Below, piece by piece: positions 9,559 through 19,460 of a DNA stretch of 64,000 nt. The notes beneath the pieces are model-generated. The model ran no database searches. It worked only from the letters and a program-made list of their open reading frames with translations, and was not told the DNA's origin. The stretch is from NCBI GenBank assembly GCA_963700895.1, contig CAVOZI010000016.1, forward strand, positions 124,001 through 188,000, read 5' to 3'. The DNA is from Anderseniella sp963700895. GTDB lineage: Bacteria > Pseudomonadota > Alphaproteobacteria > Rhizobiales > Aestuariivirgaceae. How positions within the stretch are numbered: position 1 is the first letter of the stretch; each line of letters opens with the position of its first letter. Made by a program: the position numbers and the translations under genes.

Positions 9559-11229
9559 TCAGCCAACCATCTCTGGTTTCGCCAGCCATTCCTTGCCGCG
9601 CAGCATTGCCTTCCAGTAGATCGGTGGCAGCATCTTTTCCTTCAGCAGCCAGGCGAGGTGCGATGGCTTGGTGCCGTCGATCAGCCACGACGGGAAAGAC
9701 GGCAAGAGCTTGCCGCCATAGCCGAACTCGGCCAGCACGATCTTGCCCTTCTCGACCGTCAGCGGGCACGAGCCATAGCCGTCATAGTGTGCAACGCCAC
9801 CGGCCTTGCCCATGTCGGCCATGACGTTGTTGGCCACGACGGGTGCCTGCTTGCGCGCGGCTGCAGCGGTCTTGGCATTGGGGGCGTTCATCACGTCGCC
9901 CAGCGCCCAGACGTTGTCGAACGACTTGTGCCTCAGCGTGTTCTGGTCGACGTCGACCCAGCCTGCCGCATCGGCCAGAGGGCTGACGCGAATGAAGTCC
10001 GGCGCCGTCTGTGGCGGAACGACATGGATCATGTCGAACGCCGTCTCGATGGTCTCGGTCTTGCCGTCGGCGTCCGTCCTGGTGAACCAGGCCTTCTTCG
10101 CCGGCCCGTCGATGCGGTTCAGGTTGTGCATGAAGTGCAGGTGCGCATCGTATTTCCTGATGTACTCCATCAGCGCCGGCACGTATTCCTTCACGCCGAA
10201 CAGCACGCCACCGGCATTGTAGAAGTTGATGTCGATGTTCTTCAGCACGCCGGTGCGGTTCCAGTGATCCGCCGACAGGTAGAGCGCCTTCTGCGGCGCG
10301 CCGGCGCACTTGATCGGCATGGGTGGCTGGGTGAACAGCGCCCGGCCTGATTTCAGTTCCTGCACCAGCTTCCAGGTGTACGGCGCAAGGTCGTAGCGGT
10401 AGTTGGAGGTCACGCCGTTCTTGCCGAGCGTGTCGACAAGGCCGGGAATGCCGTTCCAGTTGAGCTTCAGGCCCGGCGTGACGATCAGGCGCTTGTACTT
10501 CACCACCCGGCAACCATCGAGGATCACGGCATTGGCCTGCGGCTCGAACGCCGACACGGCTGCCTTGATCCAGTGCACGCCTTGCGGGATCAGCGAGGCC
10601 ATGGTCCTGGCGGTTTCGGACGCTTCGAAGATGCCGCCGCCAACCATGGTCCAGCCCGGCTGGTAGTAGTGAACGTCGGAAGGATCGATGATGGCGATGT
10701 CGAGGCTGCTGTCACGCGACAGCAGGCTTGCCGCTACCGAGATGCCGCCGGCGCCGCCGCCCACGATCACGATGTCATGCGAGGCGTCGGCAACGTCGGT
10801 GGGGGTCTTGCCGCCATTGGCGATGCGGCGCACCACGCCTGACATGTCGTAACCGGCGTTTTTCGTGGCGGCGAGAATGTCGGGCAGCGGCGTGCCCCTG
10901 GCGCCCTGATCCAGTGACCACAGGGTGGCCGAGCGGGTGCCGGTACGGCAGTAGGCGAAAACCGGCTTCGGCAGTTCAGCAAGCGCTGTCCCGAACCGCA
11001 CGGCATCCTCGTCCTGCACCTTGCCGGAAACGACCGGCAGGTAGCGGGCTTCGAGCCCGGCTTTCTTCGCGGCCTTCTCGATTTCGGCAAAGGTCGGCTG
11101 GTCGGCGCCTTCGCCGTCGGGCCGGTTGCAGATGATGGAGCGGAACCCCTGCTTGCTGATCTCCGCCACATCGGCGGCCGAGATCTGCGGGCTGACGGAG
11201 AGCCCCTTGTCTATGGTCTTCAGGTCCAT
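9559..11229 (-). CDS. DUF442 (beta-lactamase-hydrolase-like) domain fused to sulfide:quinone oxidoreductase
   Basis: 556 residues with two domains. Residues 1-110 are a DUF442/TIGR01244 domain whose active loop reads CRTGTR, like a rhodanese or cysteine-phosphatase loop. Residues about 145-556 are an FAD disulfide reductase of the eukaryote-like SQR type: FAD motif GGGAGG, catalytic Cys in IKCAGAPQKA, a second Cys in GSCPLTVEKGK, and a C-terminal hydrophobic amphipathic tail. The enzyme oxidises sulfide to persulfide with electrons going to quinone at the inner face of the membrane; the N-terminal domain may transfer the sulfane sulfur. It lies 67 bases after the persulfide dioxygenase gene, an obvious partner. 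Confidence 0.93.
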   Translation of the reverse strand: MDLKTIDKGLSVSPQISAADVAEISKQGFRSIICNRPDGEGADQPTFAEIEKAAKKAGLEARYLPVVSGKVQDEDAVRFGTALAELPKPVFAYCRTGTRSATLWSLDQGARGTPLPDILAATKNAGYDMSGVVRRIANGGKTPTDVADASHDIVIVGGGAGGISVAASLLSRDSSLDIAIIDPSDVHYYQPGWTMVGGGIFEASETARTMASLIPQGVHWIKAAVSAFEPQANAVILDGCRVVKYKRLIVTPGLKLNWNGIPGLVDTLGKNGVTSNYRYDLAPYTWKLVQELKSGRALFTQPPMPIKCAGAPQKALYLSADHWNRTGVLKNIDINFYNAGGVLFGVKEYVPALMEYIRKYDAHLHFMHNLNRIDGPAKKAWFTRTDADGKTETIETAFDMIHVVPPQTAPDFIRVSPLADAAGWVDVDQNTLRHKSFDNVWALGDVMNAPNAKTAAAARKQAPVVANNVMADMGKAGGVAHYDGYGSCPLTVEKGKIVLAEFGYGGKLLPSFPSWLIDGTKPSHLAWLLKEKMLPPIYWKAMLRGKEWLAKPEMVG

Positions 11230-11296
11230 CTCTCTTCCCTTTCAGATGTGCGTGACGAGGCGGCATCAATGGTGCCGCCTGGCACTGCCTTTTGCC

Positions 11297-12178
11297 TTAC
11301 AGGGCGTTGATGGGCAGCTTGAGCATGGGACGTCCGTCCTTGTCTTTCGGCACTTCACCGGCGCGCATGTTGACCTGCAGAGACGGCAGGATCAGCCGCG
11401 GCATGTCGAGCGTGGCATCGCGTTCGGTGCGCATCTTGACGAACTCTTGCTTCGTCTTGCCCTTGCCGACGTGAATGTTGTGCTCCTGTTCGTCGCCAAC
11501 CGTGGTCTCCCACTGGATATCGCGGCCATTGGGGCCATAGTCGTGGCACATGAACAGCCGCATCTGGCTGGGCAGGGCGAGCACTTTCTGGATCGAGTCG
11601 TACAGCGTGCCGGCATCGCCGCCGGGGAAGTCCGCCCGGGCCGAGCCGCCATCGGGCATGAACAGCGTGTCGCCGACAAACGCCGCGTCGCCCATCACAT
11701 GGGTCATGCAGGCAGGCGTATGGCCCGGCGTGTAGATGGCGAACGCCTGCAGGGTGCCAATGTTGTAGGTGTCGCCGTCCTTGAACAGCCGGTCGAACTG
11801 CGAGCCGTCACGCTGGAACTCGGTTCCCTCGTTGAAGATCTTGCCGAACGTGTCCTGCACGACGAGGATCTTCTCGCCGATGCCGATCTTGCCGCCCAGC
11901 TTCTGCTGGATGTAGGGCGCGGCTGACAGGTGATCGGCATGGACGTGGGTCTCGATGATCCATTCCAGTTTCAGGCCGTTGGCCTTGATGTAGTCGATGA
12001 TCTCGTCGGCATGCTCGTAGGTGATGCGGCCGGCGGCATAATCGATGTCCATCACTGAATCGACGACGGCGCACGAGGCGCTGCCGGGGTCCTTCACCAC
12101 GTAGCTGATGGTGTTGGTGGCCGGGTCGAAGAACGCCTTGACCTCGGGCCTGACCGTCATGTTGACCGGATATTCCAT
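11297..12178 (-). CDS. Persulfide dioxygenase-like MBL-fold metallohydrolase (ETHE1/Blh type)
   Basis: 293 residues. The metal-binding motif HVHADH is near residue 79, with further ligands in PGHTPACMTHV and GDTLF and the late histidine in FMCHDYGP. This is the ETHE1-like layout that oxidises glutathione persulfide to sulfite; the Blh protein of BigR operons has the same architecture. The start ATG at 12178 has a strong GGAGGTG site, and a perfect inverted repeat lies just upstream. It is the first gene of a leftward operon with the SQR fusion and SulP. Confidence 0.92.
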   Translation of the reverse strand: MEYPVNMTVRPEVKAFFDPATNTISYVVKDPGSASCAVVDSVMDIDYAAGRITYEHADEIIDYIKANGLKLEWIIETHVHADHLSAAPYIQQKLGGKIGIGEKILVVQDTFGKIFNEGTEFQRDGSQFDRLFKDGDTYNIGTLQAFAIYTPGHTPACMTHVMGDAAFVGDTLFMPDGGSARADFPGGDAGTLYDSIQKVLALPSQMRLFMCHDYGPNGRDIQWETTVGDEQEHNIHVGKGKTKQEFVKMRTERDATLDMPRLILPSLQVNMRAGEVPKDKDGRPMLKLPINAL

Positions 12179-12195
12179 GGTAGTGCACCTCCAAA

Positions 12196-12221
12196 TATAT
12201 ATTCGTTTTTTTGAATATATA
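12196..12221. promoter_or_regulatory. Putative persulfide-responsive (BigR/SqrR-type) operator
   Basis: Perfect inverted repeat with nine-base arms, TATATATTC (12196-12204) and GAATATATA (12213-12221), separated by eight bases. The core ATTC-N8-GAAT equals the operator pattern I recall for ArsR-family persulfide sensors. It lies 18 bases upstream of the first gene of the sulfide operon, where it would overlap the promoter. No bigR/sqrR gene is in the window. Confidence 0.78.
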
Positions 12222-12271
12222 GTTTGCCGCCGGGGAAAACAAGTGCCATCGCCTGCGACGTTGGTTCTATG

Positions 12272-13312
12272 TCAGCGAATGGCATAAAGCATGACCAGGG
12301 ACGCCAGGTAGATCGCCATCACCAAAGCCGAGTCTATGCCCATTCGCAGCACTTGCGGCTTTCGCCTGACCAGCATGCCCGCCACATAGACCGTGGTTAC
12401 CAGTATGCCTGTCACAAGTGTCAGCATTTCGGCGCGTCCGGCTTCGGCCAGCAACGGGCCGCCGCGATACAGCGCGTCCGCCGGCAGCAGCAGGGCCAGC
12501 ATGATCAGATTGCTGCCAAAGATGTTGGAGATTGCCATCGTGTAGGCGCCAAGCCGCGCTGCGGCGAAGGTGGTGCTGAGTTCCGGCAAAGAGGTCGATG
12601 CGGCCAGGACCGTCGAGCCGACGAAGGTGGCGCCCAGTCCCGACTGGCTTGCAATGGCATCGGCTGTCCAGACCAGCCCGACGCCGCAGGCCAGGATGAC
12701 GATGCTGAAGCCGGCCATGCGCATTGCGAGCAGGCCGGTGGTCATCTCTGTTGGGGACAGTGGTGCTGCCGGCGTGTCACTGGCGGGCAGGTCGGGCAGG
12801 TCAAGCGGCACCCAGTCGCTGTTGGCGTCGTACCGGCGCAGCAGCCAGACCGCAAATCCGTAAGCCAGCCCCAACAGCAAAGCCCCGCCACCTATGCCAA
12901 AGACCAGTTCGGCGTCTCCGAATATGCATACGCCCAGCAGGATCGACAGCAGCGCGATCAGCAGCACCGCTTCCAGCGCATGGGTCGGCTTGCGTGGGTA
13001 GCGGGTCAGAGCACCGCGCACGATTGTCGCGTCGGCAAGCGCCAGGATGGCCGTTTGCACCGTGACGCCGCCGATGATGTTGCCGAGCACCAGCGCCGGC
13101 TGGGCGGACACCGATGCGGTGATGGTGGTGGCGATCTCAGGCAGAGACGTGACCGTTGCCAGCAGCACCAGCCCCACGAAAGCGCTGCCGAGGCCGGTCC
13201 GCCGGGCGAATTCGTCTGCATCGCGGGCGAGGCCATGACCGGCCACCCAGACGCCTGCGGCAGTGGCGGCGAAGATGGCGATGTTCGCAGCCAGCGGCAG
13301 GTCATGGAGCAT
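12272..13312 (-). CDS. Sodium/calcium exchanger family membrane protein
   Basis: 346 residues from the ATG at 13312. The protein shows two repeated halves of about five hydrophobic segments each, and both carry the alpha-repeat signature: first half ATVTSLPEIATTI, second half STSLPELSTTFAA with GSNLIMLALLLPAD. The hydrophilic loop near residues 165-195 joins the halves. This is the CaCA antiporter fold; the ion is not predictable. An open frame extends upstream but lacks homology. Next to a stress protein, it is probably part of a stress-related cluster. Confidence 0.88.
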   Translation of the reverse strand: MLHDLPLAANIAIFAATAAGVWVAGHGLARDADEFARRTGLGSAFVGLVLLATVTSLPEIATTITASVSAQPALVLGNIIGGVTVQTAILALADATIVRGALTRYPRKPTHALEAVLLIALLSILLGVCIFGDAELVFGIGGGALLLGLAYGFAVWLLRRYDANSDWVPLDLPDLPASDTPAAPLSPTEMTTGLLAMRMAGFSIVILACGVGLVWTADAIASQSGLGATFVGSTVLAASTSLPELSTTFAAARLGAYTMAISNIFGSNLIMLALLLPADALYRGGPLLAEAGRAEMLTLVTGILVTTVYVAGMLVRRKPQVLRMGIDSALVMAIYLASLVMLYAIR

Positions 13313-13352
13313 GTTGTTGCGCCTTGTGACGTCGCGCGGCCGAACGGCGCCG

Positions 13353-14201
13353 CTAGTGTGACATGAAGACGGGGATGTTGCTGTCCCGCAGCGCGGTGTC
13401 GGTGGCGCCGCCCAGCACGAATTCCCGCAGCCGCGAATGACCCCAGGCTCCCATGACAAGCAGGTCCGCGCCGAGTTCGCCCGCCCGGGCCAGCACGTCG
13501 GGGCCCGCATTCAGATGGCGCTTGTCGAGGGTTGAAACCTCGGCGCTCACGCCATGACGAGACAGGCTTTCGGCAAGTTCGGCGCCCAATGGCAACGTTT
13601 TGCTGCCAGCTTTTTCACCCGGGCAGATGATCTGCACGCTGCCAGCCGGCGCAGTGATCAGCAGCGGCATGGCATCATGCACCGCGCGCGCCGCCTCGCG
13701 CGAGCCATTCCAGGCAATGGCGATGCGTTGGCCGAGCATTGTGCGTGCATCGGCGCGGGGCAGCACCAGCAGCGGACGTCCCGATCCCATCAGCAGGTCT
13801 TCCACGATGAGGTCTGGATCCATGAAGTCGGAATCGCCCGCACTGCGGCACACCATCACAAGGTCAGCGCGGCGTGCGAACTCCAGCGGCCGGCTCGTAT
13901 CCGGCACTTGCGCGGGCTCTTCGCTGCGCCATTCCGCGCTGCCTGCGCCAGCCGCGCGGGCGGCCTTGTCGAACGCCTCCTGCACCCGTCCGGCTGTGGC
14001 TGCCTGCTCGCGCAACCGGCTTTCCATCCATTCGTCAAGCTGCCGGCCGCGCAGCGCCGGGTGCACGGCGATGGGCGCGGCGGCATAAATGCCGGTGACG
14101 TGCGCATCCCAGCGGGATGCAAGCCCGAAGCTCTGCCCAAACAGCACGGCTGCCATCCGTGGATCGCGCGCCACGGCAAGGATTGTCTTGTACGACTTCA
14201 T
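13353..14201 (-). CDS. Universal stress protein with two UspA domains
   Basis: 282 residues from the ATG at 14201 (sequence MKSYKTILA). Two Usp folds in tandem: the first starts with ILAVARD, the second with IAIAWNGSREAARA near residue 160. The last part has the ATP-type loop GAWGHSRLREFVLGGAT. The upstream in-frame ATG at 14243 would add 14 unrelated residues. It ends 40 bases before the exchanger gene start on the same strand, so cotranscription is possible. Confidence 0.9.
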   Translation of the reverse strand: MKSYKTILAVARDPRMAAVLFGQSFGLASRWDAHVTGIYAAAPIAVHPALRGRQLDEWMESRLREQAATAGRVQEAFDKAARAAGAGSAEWRSEEPAQVPDTSRPLEFARRADLVMVCRSAGDSDFMDPDLIVEDLLMGSGRPLLVLPRADARTMLGQRIAIAWNGSREAARAVHDAMPLLITAPAGSVQIICPGEKAGSKTLPLGAELAESLSRHGVSAEVSTLDKRHLNAGPDVLARAGELGADLLVMGAWGHSRLREFVLGGATDTALRDSNIPVFMSH

Positions 14202-14294
14202 TTCTGCAGGTTCTCCCAGTTGAGGCTTCAGCTTGCAATGCATCCCCGGCAGGCCGCCTTGATTACGGTCAATCAGGGGGCGATGGCTCGGCGC

Positions 14295-14831
14295 TCAGGC
14301 GTCGCCTTGCATGAGGGTCAGGAAGTTGCGGCGGAAACCTTCGCGCAGGATGCGTTCATCAAGGACGGTGAGGTGAGATGAAAGGTCTGCAAAGATGGCC
14401 GCGTCTTCCCACTCAAGATGGCGGGCAATGGTCTCGAAGCAGTGCCGCATCAGGTAACCGAGTGCATTTGGGTTCCAGTTCATGATGCCTTCGCGCGCTT
14501 CGCTGAGCGGCTCGGCCAGCTCTATCGAGCAGGTCTCGGCGCGGTTGTGCTCGGCGATCGCCACGTCCACGCAGCGCACCAGCGATGGCGGCCCCGCCTG
14601 CCTCGAAACCAGCAGCCGGTAAACCAGCTCCTCGTTGCGGTGACAAAGCGGCAACTCGCACTGCAGCCGCTTCAACACCGAGCGGCACGCCGCTGGCGCG
14701 AGATAGCGTTCGCCCAGCTGATCAGCCAGGCCCTCCATGTCGCCGCAAAGCCTGCGCACACCCTCCCGGCATTGGCCGAGCGCCAGCAGGGGGTCGTCGA
14801 TATTGTCCAACTGGTTGAATTCAGACATCAT
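14295..14831 (-). CDS. Hemerythrin-like domain protein
   Basis: 178 residues, predicted all-helical. Candidate iron ligands follow hemerythrin spacing: His in CHRNEE near residue 63, His in AEHNRAE near 95, then HCFETIARHLEWED near 130-143 with two His and a Glu. It may sense or store oxygen, iron or NO. It lies upstream of, and on the same strand as, the universal stress gene. The family assignment rests on motif pattern only. Confidence 0.7.
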   Translation of the reverse strand: MMSEFNQLDNIDDPLLALGQCREGVRRLCGDMEGLADQLGERYLAPAACRSVLKRLQCELPLCHRNEELVYRLLVSRQAGPPSLVRCVDVAIAEHNRAETCSIELAEPLSEAREGIMNWNPNALGYLMRHCFETIARHLEWEDAAIFADLSSHLTVLDERILREGFRRNFLTLMQGDA

Positions 14832-14978
14832 CCCTAATCCGGCGATGCGGGCTGGTTTTGCAAGGTAACGCCAGCAAGTGTGCGGTCACCTGCCTGGCTT
14901 GTCGTTGATCAGCGTCAATTCCGCCAGGCGCGACGCAGGAATGGCTGATCGTTGGAGCTTTGGTCAGGGTAATGACGC

Positions 14979-16532
14979 ATGCATGAACTTGAACTGAAGC
15001 TGGTGATGGACGCCGAAACTGCGCGACAGGTCTGGCCGCGCGCGCTTGCGGCAGGCTTGGCCGTCACGGAGCCACCGCAAAGGCTGCTTGCAAGCACCTA
15101 TTTCGATACGGACAGCCAGCCGTTGCGGAAAGCCGGCATCAGCATCCGCCTGCGCCGCGACGGCCGCCGTATTCTGCAAACAGTGAAGGCGCGCGCTTCC
15201 ATTCACGGTGGTATCTCCCGCGCCATGGAACTTGAAAGCGAACTGGTCACACCCGAACTCGACCTGTCAGCTGTGGCCGCTGCCGCCATGCGCAAGCGGA
15301 TCAGGAAACTGGCCGGCGATGCCGCGCTCAAGCCTCTGGTTGTTACCGAGGTTCGCCGTGCCGAGGCAGAGGTGCGCCATCCGTGCGGCACCCGCGCATT
15401 GATGGCGGTGGATGAAGCCCTGATCACGGCAGGTGGCAAACGGAAAGCCTTTTGCGAACTCGAGATCGAGCACATTGACGGGCCGCTGGAAGGCCTGTTC
15501 GCCATTGCGGATCAGGTGTTGCCGCCGGGCCGGATGAGAGTGTCGGACAGGCCCAAGGCCGATCGCGGCTTCCTGCTGGCTGAAACGGGCCAGCTGCATC
15601 CGGCCGCCGCGCCGCGTCCTGCCTGCAAGGTCAAGCTGCAGCGGGACATGGCGGCAGGGTCCGCGCTGCAGGAAATCCTGCGCGAGTGCACCGGGCAGAT
15701 CGTCGCCAATATCGAAGCCGTTCTGGCGCTCGATGCACCGGAGGGGCCGCACCAGCTGCGCGTCGGATTGCGGCGGCTGCGCAGTACGCTGACACTGTTC
15801 AGTACGGTTGCTTCATGCGAGGTCGCAGGCAGGCTCAAGGCTGAGGCCCGCTGGCTTGCGCTGGAAGCCGGGCACCTGCGCGACCTGCAGGTGATCGTCG
15901 CCGAAATCATGCCGGAACACGCAGCAACGCATTCAAGCCATCCCGGGTTCGGGCTGCTCGCCGGGGCTGCCGGCAGGGCGGCGGAAGGTGCCCGTGCCCG
16001 GTTGCGCCAGACGCTCGAGGGACCTCGTGTCAGGGCCTTCCTGATCGACCTGATGCGCTTCGCCGAATGCCGGGGGTGGGAGGTTTCAAAGCCTCCCGGC
16101 GCACCACGGGATGGCTCGGCAACACCGGTTGCCGTGCTTGCTGCGGCGGCCTTGAAAAACAGGTGGCGCAAGGTCCGCAAGACTGCCAGGCGGATCGACG
16201 CCTTGTCGGTGGAAGAGCGTCATGCGTTGCGCAAGGAACTGAAGAAGCTGCGATACGCAACAGAGTTCTTTGCCCCGCTCTTTCCTGGCCGGCAGGTGAA
16301 GCCGTTCCTGGCCAGCCTGAGGTTGCTGCAGGACCTGTTCGGAGAACTCAGTGACGCAGCAATGCTCGAGGCGAGGCTTGGCGAACTGGAGAAAGGCATG
16401 CCTCCGGACCCGGATGTCCGGTTCGCGGCAGGCCTGCTGATCGGTTCGGCCAGTGCGCGGGCCGACGTTCACTGGCGCGAAGCCAGGGCGCTGTGGAAGG
16501 CGCTCAAACAGCAAAGGCAATTCTGGAAGTAG
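14979..16532 (+). CDS. CYTH and CHAD domain-containing protein (triphosphate tunnel enzyme)
   Basis: 517 residues. The N-terminal CYTH domain (about 1-200) opens with the signature ELELK, the ExExK triphosphate-binding motif, and ends near LAETGQLHP. The CHAD domain (about 220-510) is helical and rich in His and Arg, with VHQLRVGLRR-like sequence PHQLRVGLRRLRS near 250 and HALRKELKKLRYATEFF near 410. Members hydrolyse inorganic triphosphate or bind polyphosphate. It is divergent from the hemerythrin-like gene and convergent with the transporter. Confidence 0.93.
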   Translation: MHELELKLVMDAETARQVWPRALAAGLAVTEPPQRLLASTYFDTDSQPLRKAGISIRLRRDGRRILQTVKARASIHGGISRAMELESELVTPELDLSAVAAAAMRKRIRKLAGDAALKPLVVTEVRRAEAEVRHPCGTRALMAVDEALITAGGKRKAFCELEIEHIDGPLEGLFAIADQVLPPGRMRVSDRPKADRGFLLAETGQLHPAAAPRPACKVKLQRDMAAGSALQEILRECTGQIVANIEAVLALDAPEGPHQLRVGLRRLRSTLTLFSTVASCEVAGRLKAEARWLALEAGHLRDLQVIVAEIMPEHAATHSSHPGFGLLAGAAGRAAEGARARLRQTLEGPRVRAFLIDLMRFAECRGWEVSKPPGAPRDGSATPVAVLAAAALKNRWRKVRKTARRIDALSVEERHALRKELKKLRYATEFFAPLFPGRQVKPFLASLRLLQDLFGELSDAAMLEARLGELEKGMPPDPDVRFAAGLLIGSASARADVHWREARALWKALKQQRQFWK

Positions 16533-16653
16533 GCGGCGCGCAGGCGCACCGGCGGGCGGAAGAACCGCTTCATCGATGCCATGAAGGCCGCGGTGCAAAT
16601 GATCATGGCTGGCGCGTTTCACGATCCCCGTTCCATTGCGGCCGGATGATGTT

Positions 16654-18303
16654 TCAGTCGGCGCTTCGGAAAACCGTGGACTGCACCGTGGCAATGGTGA
16701 CGAGCGGCGCCAGCAGGGAGATGATGGCGACGGTGATCAGCAGCCAGCCCAGTTCGCCATAGTCGGCTGGTACCGTCACTTCGCCGCCCGGTCCGCGCAC
16801 CTCGCGCGTCACCACGAACAGCTGGTTGAGATACTTCGTCAGCAGGCTGCTGGCGGACAAGGCAAGATTGGTGAAGGATGCCATCACCGCAAAGAACGTC
16901 GCCTTTAGCGAAGCCGGCGCATTGCGCGCGATCCACGCCAGCATCGGTATCATCGCTACCTGGCCCAGTGGTGATTCCACCGCTGTATCGATGACGGCGA
17001 TGAAGCGGGCATCCACCACGCCGCCGGTCAGCGGCGCTGTCCAGTGATGGATACCGTAGTACAGCCCGATATTGGGCAGCGCCAGAATGGCGGAGGTGAT
17101 GGTCAGCAGGACGACGATCCACGAGATGGTCCGGCTGGTCATCAGCGGCCGCAGCACGATCATGCCGAAGATCGCCAGCAGCGATGCAATCAGCGACAGC
17201 ACGGCAAGAAAGCGCTCGTCAAAGCCAAGCACATCGATCTCGAACCAGGTCGCACCCGGCCCCGGCAGCGGCACGGCCCGGAAGACAAAGATGATGATCG
17301 CGGTGCCCACGAGAGCGCGGGCCTTGTCCTGCTCCAAGCCAGAAAGCAACTGGCGCATCAGCAGCATCACGATTGCCATGGAGCCGCAGAACACGATCTC
17401 CTGGGACAGCGGAACCTCGCTCAGGCCGATGAACAGCGTCAGCGCAATGAAGCCGCCGCCGCCGAGGAAGTACCACTGGTTGGGCTCGGTTTCACTGGCC
17501 GGCCCGGCGAGTGTTCTTTCGGCTTCGATGCGGTCCATGCCCTGGGCCTCGAGCGCTTGCCGGCGGCTGCGCCGCTGCAAGCCGGCGAGTGCGACGCCGC
17601 TGACCGATATCACCGGGATCAGCAGGGCATAGAGGTATATGGACGAGTAGACCTCCGCCTTGGCCGCCTGCGACATCTCCTCGACGCCCGAAAACATGAA
17701 GATGTTTACCGCGGCTACCGCCACCGAGCCGCCGATCAGCGCGATGCGGCCCAGCGTCTGCATGGTGGTATGCAACGCTTTTGCCTCATGGTCGCCAATG
17801 GGCGAGCCGTCCCTGGCAAGGCGCGGTACGGCCTCCACCGACATCGCGTCGGCAACGGCGTCCTGCAGGACATAACCGCACGGCGCCAGCAGCACCGACA
17901 CCACGTACCAGCTTGCCACCGGCATAACCCGGGCCATGCCGACGGGATCGCTGATCAGGGCGTACATGATCAGCAGGCTGGCCGCGATCATCGCCGCACC
18001 CGCCACGACCAGCAGTCCCTTCCATCGCCACAGGATGTCGACCAGATGTCCCAGAGGCAGCTTGAGCGCCCACGGCAACCCGGCCCAGAAACCGAGGCCC
18101 GCCAGGAAAGCGGCCGGCAAGCCCAGGTAGTCCTTGACGAAGAACACGCCCACGATGGCGGTGAGGCCTGAAACGCCGGCTGCGAAGTAAACCATCAAGG
18201 GCGGCAGGAACGACCACCTGAGCTGGCGGGCCAGCTCGCCGAGCACCTGGTCCAGCCAGCCGGCGGCGCCATTCAGCCATTTACCTGTCGCCGGAGATGC
18301 CAT
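16654..18303 (-). CDS. MFS transporter, folate-biopterin (BT1)-like
   Basis: 549 residues with about twelve hydrophobic segments. The layout with FWAGLPWALKLPLGHLVD in the first half and the long central hydrophilic stretch (residues 215-265) resembles the BT1/folate-biopterin branch of the major facilitator superfamily. A further unusual feature is the acidic loop VRGPGGEVTVPADYGELG before the last segment. The substrate is unknown. It stands alone between a convergent CYTH-CHAD gene and the decay zone at 18.7 kb. Confidence 0.78.
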   Translation of the reverse strand: MASPATGKWLNGAAGWLDQVLGELARQLRWSFLPPLMVYFAAGVSGLTAIVGVFFVKDYLGLPAAFLAGLGFWAGLPWALKLPLGHLVDILWRWKGLLVVAGAAMIAASLLIMYALISDPVGMARVMPVASWYVVSVLLAPCGYVLQDAVADAMSVEAVPRLARDGSPIGDHEAKALHTTMQTLGRIALIGGSVAVAAVNIFMFSGVEEMSQAAKAEVYSSIYLYALLIPVISVSGVALAGLQRRSRRQALEAQGMDRIEAERTLAGPASETEPNQWYFLGGGGFIALTLFIGLSEVPLSQEIVFCGSMAIVMLLMRQLLSGLEQDKARALVGTAIIIFVFRAVPLPGPGATWFEIDVLGFDERFLAVLSLIASLLAIFGMIVLRPLMTSRTISWIVVLLTITSAILALPNIGLYYGIHHWTAPLTGGVVDARFIAVIDTAVESPLGQVAMIPMLAWIARNAPASLKATFFAVMASFTNLALSASSLLTKYLNQLFVVTREVRGPGGEVTVPADYGELGWLLITVAIISLLAPLVTIATVQSTVFRSAD

Positions 18304-18804
18304 GCCTGCAGTCTATCTGCGGGGGGGTGTGTCCTGCCAGCCCCATCCGGCCGCGCCGCCCGTCCGAAAGAGCCTGGTCCTCATGGCACCCTGCGGGCTT
18401 GGATCATCGAACCCAGAGGCGCAATCTTGCGGATATTGTGCGGTCATTCGCCAACTGCGCGGAACGGACAACAGGTCGTCAGGGTGTTTCAGTTCGGATA
18501 ATGCAGATGACATGTTGCAGTTATCCAGCGGTCCACATTTCGGCGCGATGAGCATTTATTGAAATATCTTCAAGAGCATGGATTTATTCGAATTCGACGA
18601 TTGTAATAAATTAAAAAATTAAAATAATTATAAAAAGTGAAATATCTGATTTCGAAGGGCGGGAATTTATTGTTATATATTGGCTTCTATGCCCTGCTGG
18701 GGACAATAATATGATGAAAATATTGGGCGAGATGAATCAACTTGCCTGAAAGCTACTTAGGGCCCGCTTTCCGCGGTCGAACATCAGCCTTGGTTTATCG
18801 CGAC
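18304..18804. other. Intergenic stretch, AT-rich at its right end
   Basis: No supported gene. Composition falls sharply from about 18,560 to 18,730 compared with the preceding genes, marking the transition into the accessory region. Confidence 0.6.
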
Positions 18805-19312
18805 ATGAACCCGCACCCGGTATGGACGGCCCTGCCAGACCCAACGGGGCGGCTTACATCGCTGCCCGATGACTTGCGGAGCAGGATCCTGCGGCGTTGT
18901 TCGAAGACCACCAAGCACCACGACCAGAATGTCTATCGCGCCGGCGATCTGGCGGGCGGCTTGTTCACGTTCGTTTGCGGCAGGCGCGACTATCGTTGGA
19001 CACGCTTGCCGGGAGGCGAAACCCTGTGCGCTGCAGTGTCTGTGCCGGAGTTCATGTCAATTGACGATCCGGCCATTCGCGCAGCCGCCTGCCTCGGATT
19101 GCACAACAGGACCACGGGCGGTTGGAATGGCAGCCTCCTCCCTTTCCCGGAACGGCCTCGCAATAACATGTAAGATCTCACGGAGACGGATGAACGCTGC
19201 CCTCGGCCAATTGAGTCGCAACAGTATCATCGAACTTGGATATGGAAAATTGAGCGTGCCAGACCCGCGTAAAATCGATACCTTTCTGATGGACAGAGAT
19301 CTCAAGCTTTAA
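18805..19312 (+). pseudogene. Decayed Crp/Fnr-family regulator
   Basis: Two frames together resemble a Crp-family protein. Frame one from 18805 carries the cyclic-nucleotide-fold start (LTSLPDDLRSRILRRC, then YRAGDLAGGLFTFVCG) and, after an apparent internal loss, SIDDPAIRAAACLGLHN. It stops at 19173. The next frame holds the end of the helix-turn-helix, RRRMNAALGQLSRNSIIELGYGKLSVPDP. A frameshift and missing middle make a working protein unlikely. Family assignment is by pattern. Confidence 0.6.
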
Positions 19313-19460
19313 AGATACATGGAAATTATCGTGATTGAGATTTTCGTATAAATTGTAGTATTTTATATATTATTCCTCGTGGGGTAAAATATTAAATTTC
19401 AATATTTCAAATCCGAGTTGAAGAACCTGGGATTTATTTTTTACAATAAATGCGTTTCAG

